DNA of 64,000 bases from Eulemur rufifrons (GCF_041146395.1 NC_091006.1:12220001-12284000); one strand, 5' to 3'. Shown: positions 25,311 to 38,997, numbered from the stretch's first letter. A program made the numbers and translations. Notes: generated by a model from the letters alone, not told the origin.

Positions 25311-27856
25311 AACAAAAACCTCAGTGCCCGGCATTGTGCTTGCGCTTTATGGAACACGCAGAAGTTAAACACACCATAAAAGCATGAGGCACAATTGCTC
25401 CGAGGGAACACGGACTGTTCTCTGGGGTCCTGCTCAGCCGTCAGATTATATCAAGGGCTGTGCTAATTCTCACCGCTGACGAAAAACTAACTTATAATGA
25501 ATTCCTAGATCCCGAAGTTTACTTTCTGATGTAGTTCAACTGGGGAAAACATACATCCTCAAACAGCGCCTTTGCACTCCTCAATAATACACCTAAATTA
25601 TTTACCAAGAGAATTATTTGGCATCTGGGAGAAGGATTTCTTGCTCCTCTAAGCACATCAAATTGTTGAACAATAAGCAAGGTCATTGAGGCAGCAGGTG
25701 ACAAGGTGATTGATGTCCACTGGGAGGAGAGTCCTGCCACCCATCCCTGATATACAGTCCTTACTGGGCAGACCCAGCCTTTCCAAGACGCCTCAGTGTC
25801 TCCGGGAAGCCACCTGCCTTTCGTGAGGGTTCTGCGACACTCAGCCTCAGGAAGGAGAACAAGGTATAAAGACATTTTCAACGTTCCTATTCCCGTGCTA
25901 TGCTTCCTTACAGAGACTTCAAATTTCTTCAGATTTATCTTTCTAATATATTTTCATTTATGATATACATATATTTTGTTCTTTCTTATTTTTATTGTCA
26001 CTAGTTCTTTTTTCTTCCATACATGTTTTTACTTTCTTCATGCTTTCATTTCTTTTATATTTCAATATTTCTAACAACCTCTTGCAAATTGACCTTGTCG
26101 ACAATAGAGTTTTATTTTAAAACAGTGTCACACTTTCTTCATTGTATTTTGAGTCTTTGAGTTATCATTAAGAAGCATTTGAACATTCCATTCAATTCCA
26201 TATATACACGTAGATTTCCCATATGGCATGATGTTTTTATTCTCAATACCTTAACTGGTATTTATTTACATTTGAAATAACTCTAGTGTCATTTTATTAC
26301 TCCCTTTTCTACTCTACTGTCGTTCTTAATTTCTTTTCCTATCATTATTCTGTTTTATACAAAATACTCTTTATTTCAAATCAATGTATGCTCATTTTTC
26401 CTTGGAAAAGGCTTCAGTCACATTTAGGTTAGTTTATACCATTGTTTCCAATTAGAGATTTTACACATTTTTATCAGGTATTAACTCCTAGCTTCACCAT
26501 ATTTTTATGTCATTTAAATGATATCATTCTCTAAAGTGTTTTTAAAATTTTTTATGCTGTAAAATAGAAATCCAAATGATTTTTATACTGACTTCGCTCT
26601 CAGTAACCTTGAAAATCTCTCTTAATAATTCAAACATAATAATTTAGTCAATTCTATAGTTTTTCTTAAAATTTAGATGAACTATTAATAATTTTAAAAT
26701 AGTGTTACTACTTTCCAAATATTATAAATTTTACTTTCTTTCTTTACAAAAAATCACCTCCAAAAACATGAGGAATAGAATTGGTGAGAGCAGATATTTT
26801 TAATCATATCCAATCCCAAAGGAAAAGCTCTCAATATTTAACCATTAATATGATACTGTTGACAGTGTAGGTATTTTTGTCATAGTAACGTTTATCGTTT
26901 TAATTGCTAGCTACATAAGTAAAATTCTAACCATTGATACATGTTGAATTTTATCACATAATTTTATGTATTTGTTGAGGTGATTGTAGATTTTCTCCTT
27001 TAATCTGCTACTGTCGTTAATTATATAAAGTTTATAATGTTAAACTTACCTTGTATTTTTGAATAATTCTCTTGATCAATTGCTTGAATCTTTTTACATG
27101 GCATGGAATTCATTTTTACAGTTATTTTGTATAGATTGTTTTTCACTTGGCTCAGGAAATACATAATCTTATCATTAGACTTTTCAAACAATCTGCATTA
27201 TGTTTTGCTGTCAGGCTAACCTGATTATGTGGTTATTGAAATGCTCTTTTTTATATTCATACAATATAGTTTATAGATATATTTTGTATCTGGTGTATTT
27301 GACACACTTCACACTTGAGGCATTTTCAGAATTTTCTGTGGAATGATTTGCTCACTGTTCAATTGCATCATGGGGAGTATTGCAGATTTAGGGCTTTCTG
27401 CAATTCTAATATCCTTTTTGGAAAATTAAGTCTTCTAGGAATTTGCCCATATCTCCTAATCTTCCAAATTTATTGGCATAGTTAATTACAATATCATCTT
27501 TTTAAAAATATTTCCAGCTCTCAATTGTTCTCTCTTTAACATTTTAATCCTGATGTTATTGGTGTCTTCCCTTGAGCAGTGGTACAGTCTCCACAAAGCT
27601 TTGTTAATTTTATTCTTCTCCACAAGGAATTGACTTTTGACTCTGTTTTTCCCTTCCATTTTGGGTTGTTTTCTAGTATTCTGCTTTTACCTGTATCAAT
27701 TCACTTTATTTTTTTTTTCCAGGATTCACTTTGCTATTGCTTTTCTAATGTCATTGATTTCTTTAAAAAAATAAAAATAAAATAAAGGTTAGACTTCACT
27801 TCTATTTCTGTAATGCACATTCCCTCATGCATTTTTCCTAACAGAATTGTTTTCAC

Positions 27857-28192
27857 GGCCCGGCGTGGTGGCTCACACCTGTAATCCTAGCACTCTGGGA
27901 GGCCGAGGTGGGCGGATCGTTTGAGCTCAGGAGTTCGAGACCAGCCTGAGCAAGAGCGAGACCCCATCTCTACTAAAAATAGAAAGAAATGATATGGACA
28001 GCTAAAAATATATATAGAAAAAATTAGCCGGGCATGGTGGTGCATGCCTGTAGTCCCAGCTACTCGGGAGGCTGAGACAGGAGGATCCCTTGAGCTCAGG
28101 AGTTTGAGGTTGCTGTGAGCTAGGCTGACGCCACGGCACTCACTCTAGCCCGGGCCACAGAGTGAGACTCTGTCTCAAAAAAAAAAAAAAAA
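27857..28192 (+). mobile_element. Alu (private to unit 2)
   Basis: Flanked by AATTGTTTTCAC at 27,845-27,856 and 28,193-28,204. Confidence 0.95.
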
Positions 28193-28230
28193 AATTGTTT
28201 TCACTATGTTGTTATTAAGAAGTGCTTTAG

Positions 28231-28571
28231 ACCAGGCGCGGTGGCTCACGCCTGTAATCCTAGCACTCTGGGAGGCCGAGGCGGGTGGATCATTTGAGCT
28301 CAGGAGTTTGAGACCAGCCTGAGCAAGAGCCAGACCCTGTCTCTACTACAAATAGAAAGAAATTAGCCAAACAACTAAAATATATATACAAAAAATTAGC
28401 CGGGCATGGTGGCACATGCCTGTAGTCCCAGCTACTCAGGAGGCTGAGGCAGAAGGATCACTTGAGCCCAGGAGTTTGAGGTTGCTGTGAGCTAGGCTGA
28501 TGCCACAGCACTCTAGCCCCGGCAGCAGAGTGGGACTTTGTCTAAAAAAAAAAAAAAAAAAAAAAAAAGAG
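28231..28571 (+). mobile_element. Alu (private to unit 2)
   Basis: Flanked by GAAGTGCTTTAG at 28,219-28,230 and 28,572-28,583. The unit 1 site (AAGAAGTGATTTAGTG, about 9,320) is empty. Confidence 0.95.
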
Positions 28572-29429
28572 GAAGTGCTTTAGTGTTGAAAATCTTGACG
28601 AATCAAGTTTTATTCTTGTTTAATTATCAATTTTTTCACTTATAACTCATTATTATTGAATTCAGGTAAATCGTTCTGTTAAATTAAACTCTTGAACTTT
28701 GTTGACATGCATTTCAATGTTTGCTGTAAGGCTGCATCTACTGCGTGTTTCATATGTGCCTGAGAAGGAAAAATGGGTATTATATCCTGATCATGTGTCT
28801 TGTTTTTATAGCAGTTAGGTCAATAGTATGAACTGACTTGCATAAAGTTTTTATTAATATATCATAACTGACATTTTGCCTTCTGGTTCTGTTAATTACT
28901 AACAGACATTGGTTAAAATCTCTCACAACTGGGGTAGATTTTCCTAGGTCTTCTTATAAATATGTTTTCACATTACCTATATTGATACTATGTATTTGCA
29001 TACACAAATTTAAAATTTCTGTTATTATTGAAATGGCCAAATATATATCCAGTACTTCTGTTCTGTTAAAATTTGTTTTGTTTGATGGTATTGAACGTGC
29101 ACCAGCTTTCTGTTGAGTAGCTTGTACAGAGTTGTCCCCTTCCATTTTTTTATTTTGAACTTTTCTATATCTTTTTCTTTGAACATAAGTCTTATAAAAT
29201 ATATGTAATGGTATAGAAGTCCAGCATGGCGGGTATTCGTATGGTCACTCCAGCTTTCTTTTGATTAGATTTGCACAGTATCTCTTTTTACATTTTATTA
29301 CTTTTGACCTGTGTGTGTCTTTGTATTTAAAATGTGAGTGTATTAGACAACACATACTTGTGATGTGGTATTTTTTTGATCTTACATTCTCTGCCTTTTG
29401 CTTAGTGTGCTTAGTCCATTTCTTCTTCT

Positions 29430-29768
29430 TTTCTTTTTTTTTTTTTTTTTTTTTTTGAGGCAGAGTCCCACTCTGTCACCCTCTAGAGTGCCGTGGCGTC
29501 AGCCTAGCTCACAGCAACCTCAAACTCCTGGGCTCAAGCGATCCTCCTGCCTCAGCTTCCCGAGTAGCTGGGACTACAGGCATGCGCCACCATGCCCAGC
29601 TAATTTTTCTATATATTTTTAGTTGTCCAGCTAATTTCTTTTTATTTTTTAGTAGAGACGGGGTCTCGCTCTTGCTCAGGCTGGTCTCAAACTCCTGAGC
29701 TCAAATGATCCTCCCGCCTTGGCCTCCCAGAGTGCTAGGATTACAGGCGTGAGCCACCGCACCCGGCC
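29430..29768 (-). mobile_element. Alu, antisense (private to unit 2)
   Basis: T-run to CACCGCACCCGGCC, flanked by AGTCCATTTCTT and AGTCTATTTCTT. Unit 1 is empty at about 10,300. Confidence 0.95.
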
Positions 29769-29950
29769 AGTCTATTTCTTTCTAACATGTTTTTCCAGGT
29801 TTATGGAGGTGTTATTGACAAATAAAAGAACTATGATCTGATATTCTTGTACACTGTGAAATGATTACCACAATCAAGTTAATTAACATATCCATCACCT
29901 CGCAGAGTTACATTTTTGTGTGTGTGGTGAGAGCACTTAAGATCTCCTTT

Positions 29951-30298
29951 GGGCCGGGCGCGGTGGCTCACGCCTGTAATCCTAGCACTCTGGGAGGCCG
30001 AGGCGGGTGGATCACTCAAGGTCAGGAGTTCGAGACCAGCCTGAGCAAGAGCGAGACCTCGTCTCTACTAAAAATAGAAAGAAATTATCTGGCCAACTAA
30101 AATATATATAGAAAAAATTAGCCGGGCATGGTGGCGCATGCCTGTAGTCCCAGCTACTCGGGAGGCTGAGGCAGTAGGATCGCCTAAGCCCAGGAGTTTG
30201 AGGTTGCTGTGAGCTAGGCTGACGCCACGGCACTCACTCTAGCCCAGGCAACAAAGCGAGACTCTGTCTCAAAAAAAAAAAAAAAAAAAAAAAAAAAA
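29951..30298 (+). mobile_element. Alu (private to unit 2)
   Basis: GGGCCGGGCGCGGTGG start and a long A-tail, flanked by AGATCTCCTTT. The unit 1 equivalent AGATCTACTAT (about 10,494) is uninterrupted. Confidence 0.95.
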
Positions 30299-30439
30299 GA
30301 TCTCCTTTGTTAGCAATTTTCAAATATACAGTACAGTATTATTAACTAAGGTCGCCATAGATTTCTGTAGAGATCCAGAACTATTCACCTCACAACTGAG
30401 AGTTTCTACTGTTTCACTAACATGTCCACATTTTTCCCC

Positions 30440-32150
30440 ACACCTCAGGCCCTGGCAACAACCATTCTATATCCCTGTTTTTCTGAGTTGGACATTTTTA
30501 GATTCTGCATATAAGTGGCGATCATAGAATATTTGTCTCTCTGTGTCTGGATTATTTTATTCAAAATAATATAGTCCAGGCTCATGAATGCTATCACAAA
30601 TGCAGAATTTCCTCCTTCCATATGGTCAAATAATATTCCACTGTGTGGGTATGTGTGGGTGTATATATGTGTGTATAGAGTGTATCACATTTTCAACATC
30701 CATTTGCCCAATGGTGGATACTTTGGTTGTTTCCATATTTTGGCTGTTATAAATAATGCTGCAATGAACTTGGGAGTACAGACATGTCTTTGAAATACTG
30801 CTTTTTGTTCCTTTGTATATATTCCCAGATCTGGAATTGCCAGATCAGGTGGTAGTTCTAGTTTTAATTTTTTGAGGAATTTCCATAGAGTTTTGCATAA
30901 GGGCCATTTTAATTTATTCACAACAGTGTACAAGAGTTCACTTTTATTAATTAAATTTTTTTTTTTTTTTTTTTTTTGAGACAGAGTCTCACTCTGTTGC
31001 CCAGGCTAGAGTGAGTGCCGTGGCGTCAGCCTAGCTCACAGCAACCTCAAACTCCTGGGCTTAGGCGATCCTACTGCCTCAGCCTCCCGAGTAGCTGGGA
31101 CTACAGGCATGCGCCACCATGCCCGGCTAATTTTTTCTATATATATTTTAGTTGGCCAGATAATTTCTTTCTATTTTTAGTAGAGACGAGGTCTCGCTCT
31201 TGCTCAGGCTGGTCTCGAACTCCTGACCTTGAGCGATCCACCCGCCTCGGCCTCCCAGAGTGCTAGGATTACAGGCGTGAGCCACCGTGCCCGGCCAAGA
31301 GTTCACTTTTATGTGCATCCTTATCAATATTTGTTATCTCTAGTCTTTTTGATAATAACCATCCACTGGTGGGAGGTGGTATCTCATTGTCATTGTGACT
31401 TGCATTTCCCTGATAATTAGTGGCATTGTACACTTTTTCATGTTGGCCATTCATATATCTTCTTTTGACAAAATGTCTTTGCCCATTTTTTATTGGTTTA
31501 CTTGATTTTTTGCTAATCAGTCATGTGAATTCCTTGTGTATATTTTGGATATTAACCCCCTATCTAATATATGGATTGCAGATATTTTCTCCCATTCTGC
31601 AGGTTGCCTTTTCATTGTGTTGACTGTTTCCTTTGCAGAAGCTTTTTAGTTTCATGTAGTCCCACTTATTTTTAATTTGGTGTCTGTGCTTTCTGTGTCA
31701 TATCCAAAAATCATTGCCCGTACCAACATCAAGGAGTTCTTCTCTTATAATTTCATCTAGGAATTTTATACCATCTAGTCTTCCATTTGAGTCTTTAATC
31801 CTATTTATTGTTTCATATTGCATGAAATACAGGTCCAATAGCATTCTTTTGCAAATGGATAACCAGTTTTCACATCATCAGTTATTGAATAGATTATTCT
31901 TTCACCATCGTGTATTCTTGGTGCACTTGTCAAAGGTTCACTTTATTGTGTGAACGTATCTCTGGTATCTCCATTTTATTCCATTGGTCAATAGGTCTAT
32001 TTTTATGCCAGTACCGTACTGTTTAGATTCCTAAAGCTTTGTAACACAGTTCGAAATCAGAAAGTTTTCTTGTTCTATATTTCTCTATTCAGCAAAAAAG
32101 AAAGAAAGAAAGGAAAGGAAAGAAAGCAATCAGAAAGTGTGCTGATTCCA
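30440..32150 (-). mobile_element. Old L1 segment, antisense (unit 2 copy), interrupted by an Alu
   Basis: Counterpart of 10,880-12,240; includes AGTCTTCCATTTGAGTCTTT-like ORF2 complement. A (GAAA)n run follows at 32,097-32,128. Confidence 0.78.
30948..31296 (-). mobile_element. Alu, antisense, inside the shared old L1 (private to unit 2)
   Basis: Flanked by AAGAGTTCACTTTTAT at 30,932-30,947 and 31,297-31,312. Very similar in sequence (inverted) to the Alu at 29,951, so the pair could form a hairpin. Confidence 0.95.
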
Positions 32151-34104
32151 GAATTTAATTTACAAGATGTCAATACTTTTAAGAGGACCAAGCAGCACAC
32201 AAATACAATCCTATGCAACTTCTTTCATTCTGTTTGAAAGAGATGGATTTGTAAGTTTTCAGTTCTTGGAGAGGTTACATCATGATATCTGGAATTTTGA
32301 TTTTGCTATTCTCCTTACTGGCAAGTAAAGGGGTAAATCAGGATGCCATACTGACAAATGAATGGACTGTGTTTCATTTCAATTTGTCAACTTGGCCCTA
32401 TCTCTTTTCTAAGGCTCAAAGCCTACTTTACAGAATACTCTTCCCTATAAATTTCTGGGATAGAGTTGGGCAAAAGAAGTCTCCATGAGTTTGGGAAGTT
32501 AAGAGTGAGGCAGAAGCCTTTAATCCATTTATTATTATGTCAATCAGAGTCATGGCAAACACAGAAGCTCTCAGTGGGCTCCAGCTTCCGGCTTGATATT
32601 CCAACAATGGCCCTGAACCAACTCCCATGCTCGGCCTGCAGTTTCTCATATCTGGCAGCTTCTAAGACATCTCCACAAGTTTCCCCTCTACAAGCCAACC
32701 TTCCTGACCACAGTATCCACAGGTTTAGGATTTCCCCACCCATCCTCCCTGCCCTCCAGCTATTGCTTCAGGGTATTGTGGTTAGTAACTCTCTCTGCCC
32801 CTCTTGTTGTCTTTTCTATACTTTAACTGAAGTGCTTCCCATAGTTTTGTAAGCTCTAATACTCATACTGACTCCTTGTTCCAACAAGTTTCAGGCCTTT
32901 TATTTTCTTCACTAATTTTGACTGATAGCATATCACCCTGGTTATTTGAACATCCCTATATGCTGATTCCGTATCTGGACAATTCGTTGCCCTGTGTTTA
33001 TTTCTGTCTTTCTCGTGGATTTAAATTCTTTGTCCATCTGTATTTCTTGTCCAGGTTTTCTTTTCTTGGACATAGTGCACACTGAGCTACGAAGGTTGCC
33101 CATGACCTTTCTTCCACTGCATGTTGTTCTCCTTTTCCTCTGCTAGGCATGGAGTGGGACTTGACACCAGGGATGCAATCGTAAGCTGTGCAGAGTTGAA
33201 GCTGGTTATGATCAGGTGAGAGCCTGGTGTGTTATCCAGGGCCTCCAACCCTTTGCAGAAAGAGATCTTAATGCCATGAATCGCAAAGAAAAATTAGGAA
33301 ATTGATTTGGGTGATAAAACTATGAAAGAGTTTCTATTGCCAAGGGAAGTTGCGTGGAACAAGGAGAGAAGAGGGTGGAAGAAAGAATTCTGGCTACTGG
33401 TGAGGAGTGAGAGACGCCACTGCTCACTGGACCGCATGAAATACACAAAGGTCTTGAAGGTGAACCTGAAACTCCCGTCCCACGTATTAAACACAAGATG
33501 CATTTTCAAATATAAGAATATGGTCAACACTCGTCAACCATATCAAGTGTCACCGTTTCAAACAATTCAAAGTAATAAAACTAAACTACAAAGTTGGTAG
33601 AAGGAACAAAATGAGATTATGGAAGAATAATAGTCACATATTGTAGATGTTCAATAAGTACTTTTTCTTTTCCTCCCGTCATTAGATCATGAGAATATTA
33701 TTGCTGTAGTAGAGATGGATGCCAGAGTAGAGAGCGGCGTTGAGTGGAGCGAGTATCACTTGGTAAGTTCAGAATACTCTTGTGGTCTTTGTCAGCGTAG
33801 AGGGGGAAACATATACAAAGTTAATATTAACAGATGGACAATGATTTAAATGATGAAAATAACCTGATGAGTGGAAGAATGAGTCTCTGAGAGAATGATA
33901 CACTAAATAACTACACATTCCAAGAAATACAGATGCAGTGTTTTATGAATTTAAATGTCCACCTTGATGAATGGCATGTCATTCTTATTCTTATTTTAAC
34001 TATATTTGTGAACCGACTAATTCTGTTACCGTAACAAGCATCCAAAAAAATGTTCAAGCCAAAATGTGGATTTTAGATGTGTTGCAGCCAGCAAGATACA
34101 TGGA

Positions 34105-34262
34105 CTATTTGTTAGACTGGATTTCTCAACCAGAGTACGGTTGCCACTTGGGGCCAGAAAACTCCTTGTTGTGTGCATTGTGGGATATTTAGCAGCATCC
34201 TGGGCTTCTACCCACTGGCTGTCAGCAGTCCTGCACCAAGCTGTGAAAACCAAAACTGTGTG
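34105..34262 (-). mobile_element. MER5A-like hAT DNA transposon remnant (unit 2)
   Basis: TTTCTCAACCAGAGTACGGT ... GGATATTTAGCAGCATCCTGG ... TGTGAAAACCAAAACTGTGT. Clearer than its partner in unit 1; predates the duplication. Confidence 0.7.
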
Positions 34263-34424
34263 AGCACTGCCATTGACCTGGGGGTGAGGACGGGGGAGGC
34301 AAAGGCTCTACTTAGAAAATTCTAGATTAGATAAGTAATCATTGTCTTGAAAGGATTGTGTATGCAATCAAAACTCTCAAAAGAAGTTCAAATACACATG
34401 GTACACTCTATGCATTAGAAGTGG

Positions 34425-34610
34425 AGGCTAGGAAGGGCAGGAGGGTGGGTGGGGGTGAGGGATGAGAAATGACTTCATGGATATAAATGCCCACTGTCGG
34501 AGTGATGGCTACACTAAAAGCCCAGACCACCACTATACAGTATATCCGTGTAACAAAACTGCACTTGTACTTCCTAAATCCACTTTTGAAATATAAATAA
34601 ATAAATTTTT
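34425..34610 (+). mobile_element. Old L1 3'UTR end (unit 2)
   Basis: ATATCCGTGTAACAAAACTG with an A-rich tail; orthologous to the remnant at 16,380. Confidence 0.65.
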
Positions 34611-35035
34611 TAAATAAGTATCATGTTTTTAGGAAGTTTAGAATACTGAAATGTAGGTTTGGGGACACAATGCAGTCTGATCCTCTGAAGCAAAAATAAC
34701 TCAAAAATGCAAATTTGTCTTCTTCTAGGCCAGTATGTCCTCCTGGGTAATACACTATAGTGCTGAGTGTTGGCGTTTGAATTCCACCTTCTTCATAAGG
34801 CCTGCTTCTGTACTCTAAGGTTCTTATGAGTCCCTGAAAGTCAGTGTCAGAAAATGCCACATCTGGGCCTGAAATACAGAGAAACTGGACATTTCAACAC
34901 TCTTTCCTCATACTGAACTGTCAATTGTTGTATGTTTCCACAAGCTCTATTATTCTTAATTTCACAAAGTAATCGAATTATTTTGCATTGAGGTCTGACT
35001 TACCTAAGTAGAACGTCTAAAATATCATTAAGATA

Positions 35036-35947
35036 ATGTGTCCAAGTGACATCATGTGGGGCTTTGCCCTCATATCTCAAATTTTTATTGGCTTCATCGG
35101 GAACTCATTGCTCTTTGTGTTCTATATGTACATACTTATCACTGAAACTCACCTGAGGAAGCCCATAGATTTGATTTTCATGCACCTGACATTAGTCAAT
35201 GTTTTGAGCATCCTGTTCTCATTGACACCAGACATCATGTCATCCTTTGGAGTAAGAAATGCTATGAATGATGCCAGCTGTAAAGCAATTTTGTATATAA
35301 ACAGAGTGACCCGGGGTCTTTCCATCTGTACTACCTCCCTCCTGAGTACGTTTCAAGCCATCACCATCAGCCCCGGGAATTCTAAATGGGCATGGCTCAA
35401 GTCTAAACTCTCTACGTGCATTTTTCCCTCTTTGCTTTTCTTCTGGGTCCTCAACATGCTGGTCTATATCCATGTCATTGAGGCTGTAGTAGCCAGAACC
35501 AATGTCAATGCTGTTGGTTCTGGGTATTCTGAAACCTACTGTCAATCTAGGCAGTTTGGACACAAACGTCCCGGGTCATATATGAGCATCATAATGATAC
35601 GAGATCTCCTGTTCGTGGTCCTCATGATCTGCACCAGCAACTACATGGTCAGCATCCTGCGCAGACACCGCAGGAGAGCCCAGCACCTCCACAGCCCCAG
35701 CCTCTCTAACCAGCCATCTCCTGAAGACAAAGCCACCCACAGCATCCTAGTGCTGGTGTGTTGCTTTGTGTTATTTTATTGTTTAAACAACTTCATGACC
35801 CTTTATTCATTTTATACCCCTGAGAAAAACCTAGGATTTGGCAAGATTGATGGGATTATGTCGGCATGCTACCCAATGCTCTGCCCTTTTGTGTTGATTA
35901 ACAATAATAAATTTATTTCCCAATTTATTTCCTCTCTTCTAAGATAA
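35036..35947 (+). CDS. Vomeronasal type 1 receptor (V1R), copy 2, intact
   Basis: Second intact single-exon V1R of 303 residues, at the same position in the downstream tandem duplicate. It aligns with the copy at 16,995 without gaps. TM2 and TM3 are nearly unchanged (residues 41-140: 14 differences), with CTTSLLSTFQAITISP at 98-113, Cys82, Cys169 and CPFVLINNN at 283-291 all kept. Differences cluster in the end of TM1 and first loop (31-40), the TM4-ECL2-TM5 stretch (141-190) and ECL3 (261-280), the regions expected to face the ligand or extracellular space. The ECL2 sequon present in copy 1 (NFT, 156-158) is NVN here and no other sequon is seen in that loop. The start is the first in-frame ATG and matches copy 1. 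No frameshift or early stop, so it is probably functional. Role and localisation are as for the V1R family in general. Confidence 0.95.
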   Translation: MCPSDIMWGFALISQIFIGFIGNSLLFVFYMYILITETHLRKPIDLIFMHLTLVNVLSILFSLTPDIMSSFGVRNAMNDASCKAILYINRVTRGLSICTTSLLSTFQAITISPGNSKWAWLKSKLSTCIFPSLLFFWVLNMLVYIHVIEAVVARTNVNAVGSGYSETYCQSRQFGHKRPGSYMSIIMIRDLLFVVLMICTSNYMVSILRRHRRRAQHLHSPSLSNQPSPEDKATHSILVLVCCFVLFYCLNNFMTLYSFYTPEKNLGFGKIDGIMSACYPMLCPFVLINNNKFISQFISSLLR

Positions 35948-36131
35948 AAATTATCATTTCTCAAGGAGCATGCAAAGCTCATCTGACACAACACACTTCG
36001 TTCTGCAACAGAGGAGACTTCAGAGATGACGGATAAAAATCATGTGGCTATTGAACACTTGAAATGGGGCTAGTTTAAATTGAAATACGTTGCAAATCTT
36101 GAAAAGGCTCAGATTTTGAAGTTTTACAATG

Positions 36132-36137
36132 AATAAA
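36132..36137 (+). promoter_or_regulatory. Probable poly(A) signal of V1R copy 2
   Basis: AATAAA about 185 bases after the stop, in the context TTACAATGAATAAAAGTA shared with the copy 1 gene. Confidence 0.6.
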
Positions 36138-36256
36138 AGTACATAAATATCATATTTATCACATGTTTAAATTATGATACTTTGGGTATAATAAATTATA
36201 TATATTGTTAAAACTAATTTTATCTGCTTGCATTTACTCTTTTTTAATGAAAATAT

Positions 36257-36347
36257 CAGGATATTTAAAATTACATTTAAATACCAGGATATTTAAAATT
36301 ACATTTAATACATATTAAAATTACATACAGGATATTTAAAATTACAA
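36257..36347. repeat. Short tandem repeat, CAGGATATTTAAAATTACAT
   Basis: The 20-mer occurs at 36,257-36,276, 36,285-36,304 and (last base changed) 36,328-36,347, with related TTTAAAATTA pieces up to 36,371. Unit 1 has only one related copy at about 18,245. Confidence 0.8.
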
Positions 36348-37574
36348 TTTATAATTACATATTTAAAATTATACTTGCATTATATTTCTATTAAAGTGAA
36401 CTCCTCTAAGGAACTTATTTTATTCATTCAACAAACATATATTACCCACCTTACATATTCCAGGCAGTATTTTAGGGGTTGGATGTACATCAGTGACCTA
36501 AACAGATAAAACATAATAACTAAAAAGATTATGTAGAATGTTGGTGTTATAGGAAAATATATGTACGTATCATAAGAACTATTAAGAGTAGTGCTAATAA
36601 AGAGATTGGGAGTTCTGGGAGTTTCACTCCTTTACACAGAGAAAAAAAAAATGCAGTGGTATCTCTCAATGTCTGCATAAATCCATCCATTATGATACCC
36701 TACCCTATCAGCGTTTTGCTGATACGTTTGTTAGATTGTATATATTTGTCTTTCTCTCCATCATGGCTTCTTCTGTTTGATCAATACAATTTGAAGTTTT
36801 TCTTTTGAAGACACTCCAATCCAATTTAGTTTTCAGCATCAAGCTGAAATGTATCATTTGAGTTTTTCTTTACCATTTTTATGTACATCAAACATACAGA
36901 AAATTATACAACTCTTTGAATTTTGACGGCAGACACCCCCATGTAACCAGCACCTAGGCTGAGAAACAGAAATAGCAGCTTCCAAACACCCTCTGTGCCC
37001 ACTCCCGCTCACTACTCCCTAAGAGTATCAACTAACTGGAATAACAACACCGTCTGCAGGAATCATTGTCAGCATAAATTCTTCCTTGATAATTTCCCAA
37101 AGTCTAGATTGAGCTCTATCCCAGACATCTCACGTATTATTGTCTTATTATTCAAGTTCTATTCTCTGTGCAGGGTGTGTGTTTTCAAACCCCACCCCCA
37201 CCACCAGTGCTACTCTTAAACGTTCATTGCCATTATATTGCACCTGGTCTGCTCACCTGGCAATAATACCAAAGGGGGTTATAATAGAATGAATTTAACT
37301 CAGCAGTTTTCAAAGTACATTGTGATCACAAATCAAATGGAAAAATCTTACCAAGATGAAATGTATTCATTTATTAATGTCAAACATAAATCTTTTTCAA
37401 TTAAAAATATGGAAAAATAGTATGAATCACTTTACAGATTTCTAAGACATTAACACAGGCAGAGTGAACATTTTAGCATTTGCTGTATGTGTTGTTAGGT
37501 TCTGTTACATAATTGGAAGTTGAATTTGCCTGGCAGAGCTACTACCACGTCTCATTCTAAAGAAGGCACCTCTA

Positions 37575-37918
<344 letters not shown>

Positions 37919-38110
37919 AAGAAGGCACCTCTAATGTACTTGTTAAAGGAGTTAAATAACTCATTTTGTATTATGTACTTAATTTTATGAACTTGCCACT
38001 TGAGATTGTTGTATATTTTCTGTACAATTAAAAAGCCTTTCTACACATTACTTTAATGGGGCAGAATATACCATGTAGCTACAATTCTAAAGTTTCTCAG
38101 ACCCTCCATT

Positions 38111-38448
<338 letters not shown>

Positions 38449-38670
38449 AGACCCTCCATTATTATCCAGCATTTAATGTCTTCTTATTTCTCATTCTAGG
38501 TGCCCTGCCAGGAAACATTTCCATGAACACAATTTTACACATTGCCTGGTGGGGCTACTACTCTCAGTGAAATTACGGATTAAAGGAATCTTTTCCTATT
38601 TAAACCTGGTGTGTTTCTAAGTGAATTACCAAAGGCTTTCACAGTATAATTTCTCAAGAGTAAAGAATGA

Positions 38671-38997
38671 GGCCGGGCGCGGTGGCTCACGCCTGTAATC
38701 CTAGCACTTTGGGAGGCCGAGGAGAGAGGATTGCTTGAGGCCAGGAGTTCAAGACCAGCCTGAGCAAGAGCGAGACCCCATCTCTACTAAAAATAGAAAG
38801 AAATTATATGGACAGCTAAAAATATATATAGAAAAAATTAGCCGGGCGTGGTGGTGCATGCCTGTAGTCCCAGCTACTCGGGAGGCTGAGACAGGAGGAT
38901 CGCTTGAGCTCAGGAGTTTGAGGTTGCTGTGAGCGAGGCTGACGCCACCGCACTCACTCTAGCCTGGGCAACAGTGTGAGACTCTGTCTCAAAAAAA
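38671..38997 (+). mobile_element. Alu
   Basis: Flanked by AGAGTAAAGAATGA (38,657-38,670 and 38,998-39,011). Confidence 0.95.

Noticed and set aside
36255..36372. CRISPR-like array
   Set aside because: Irregular spacing, no spacers and a vertebrate context; it is a short tandem repeat.
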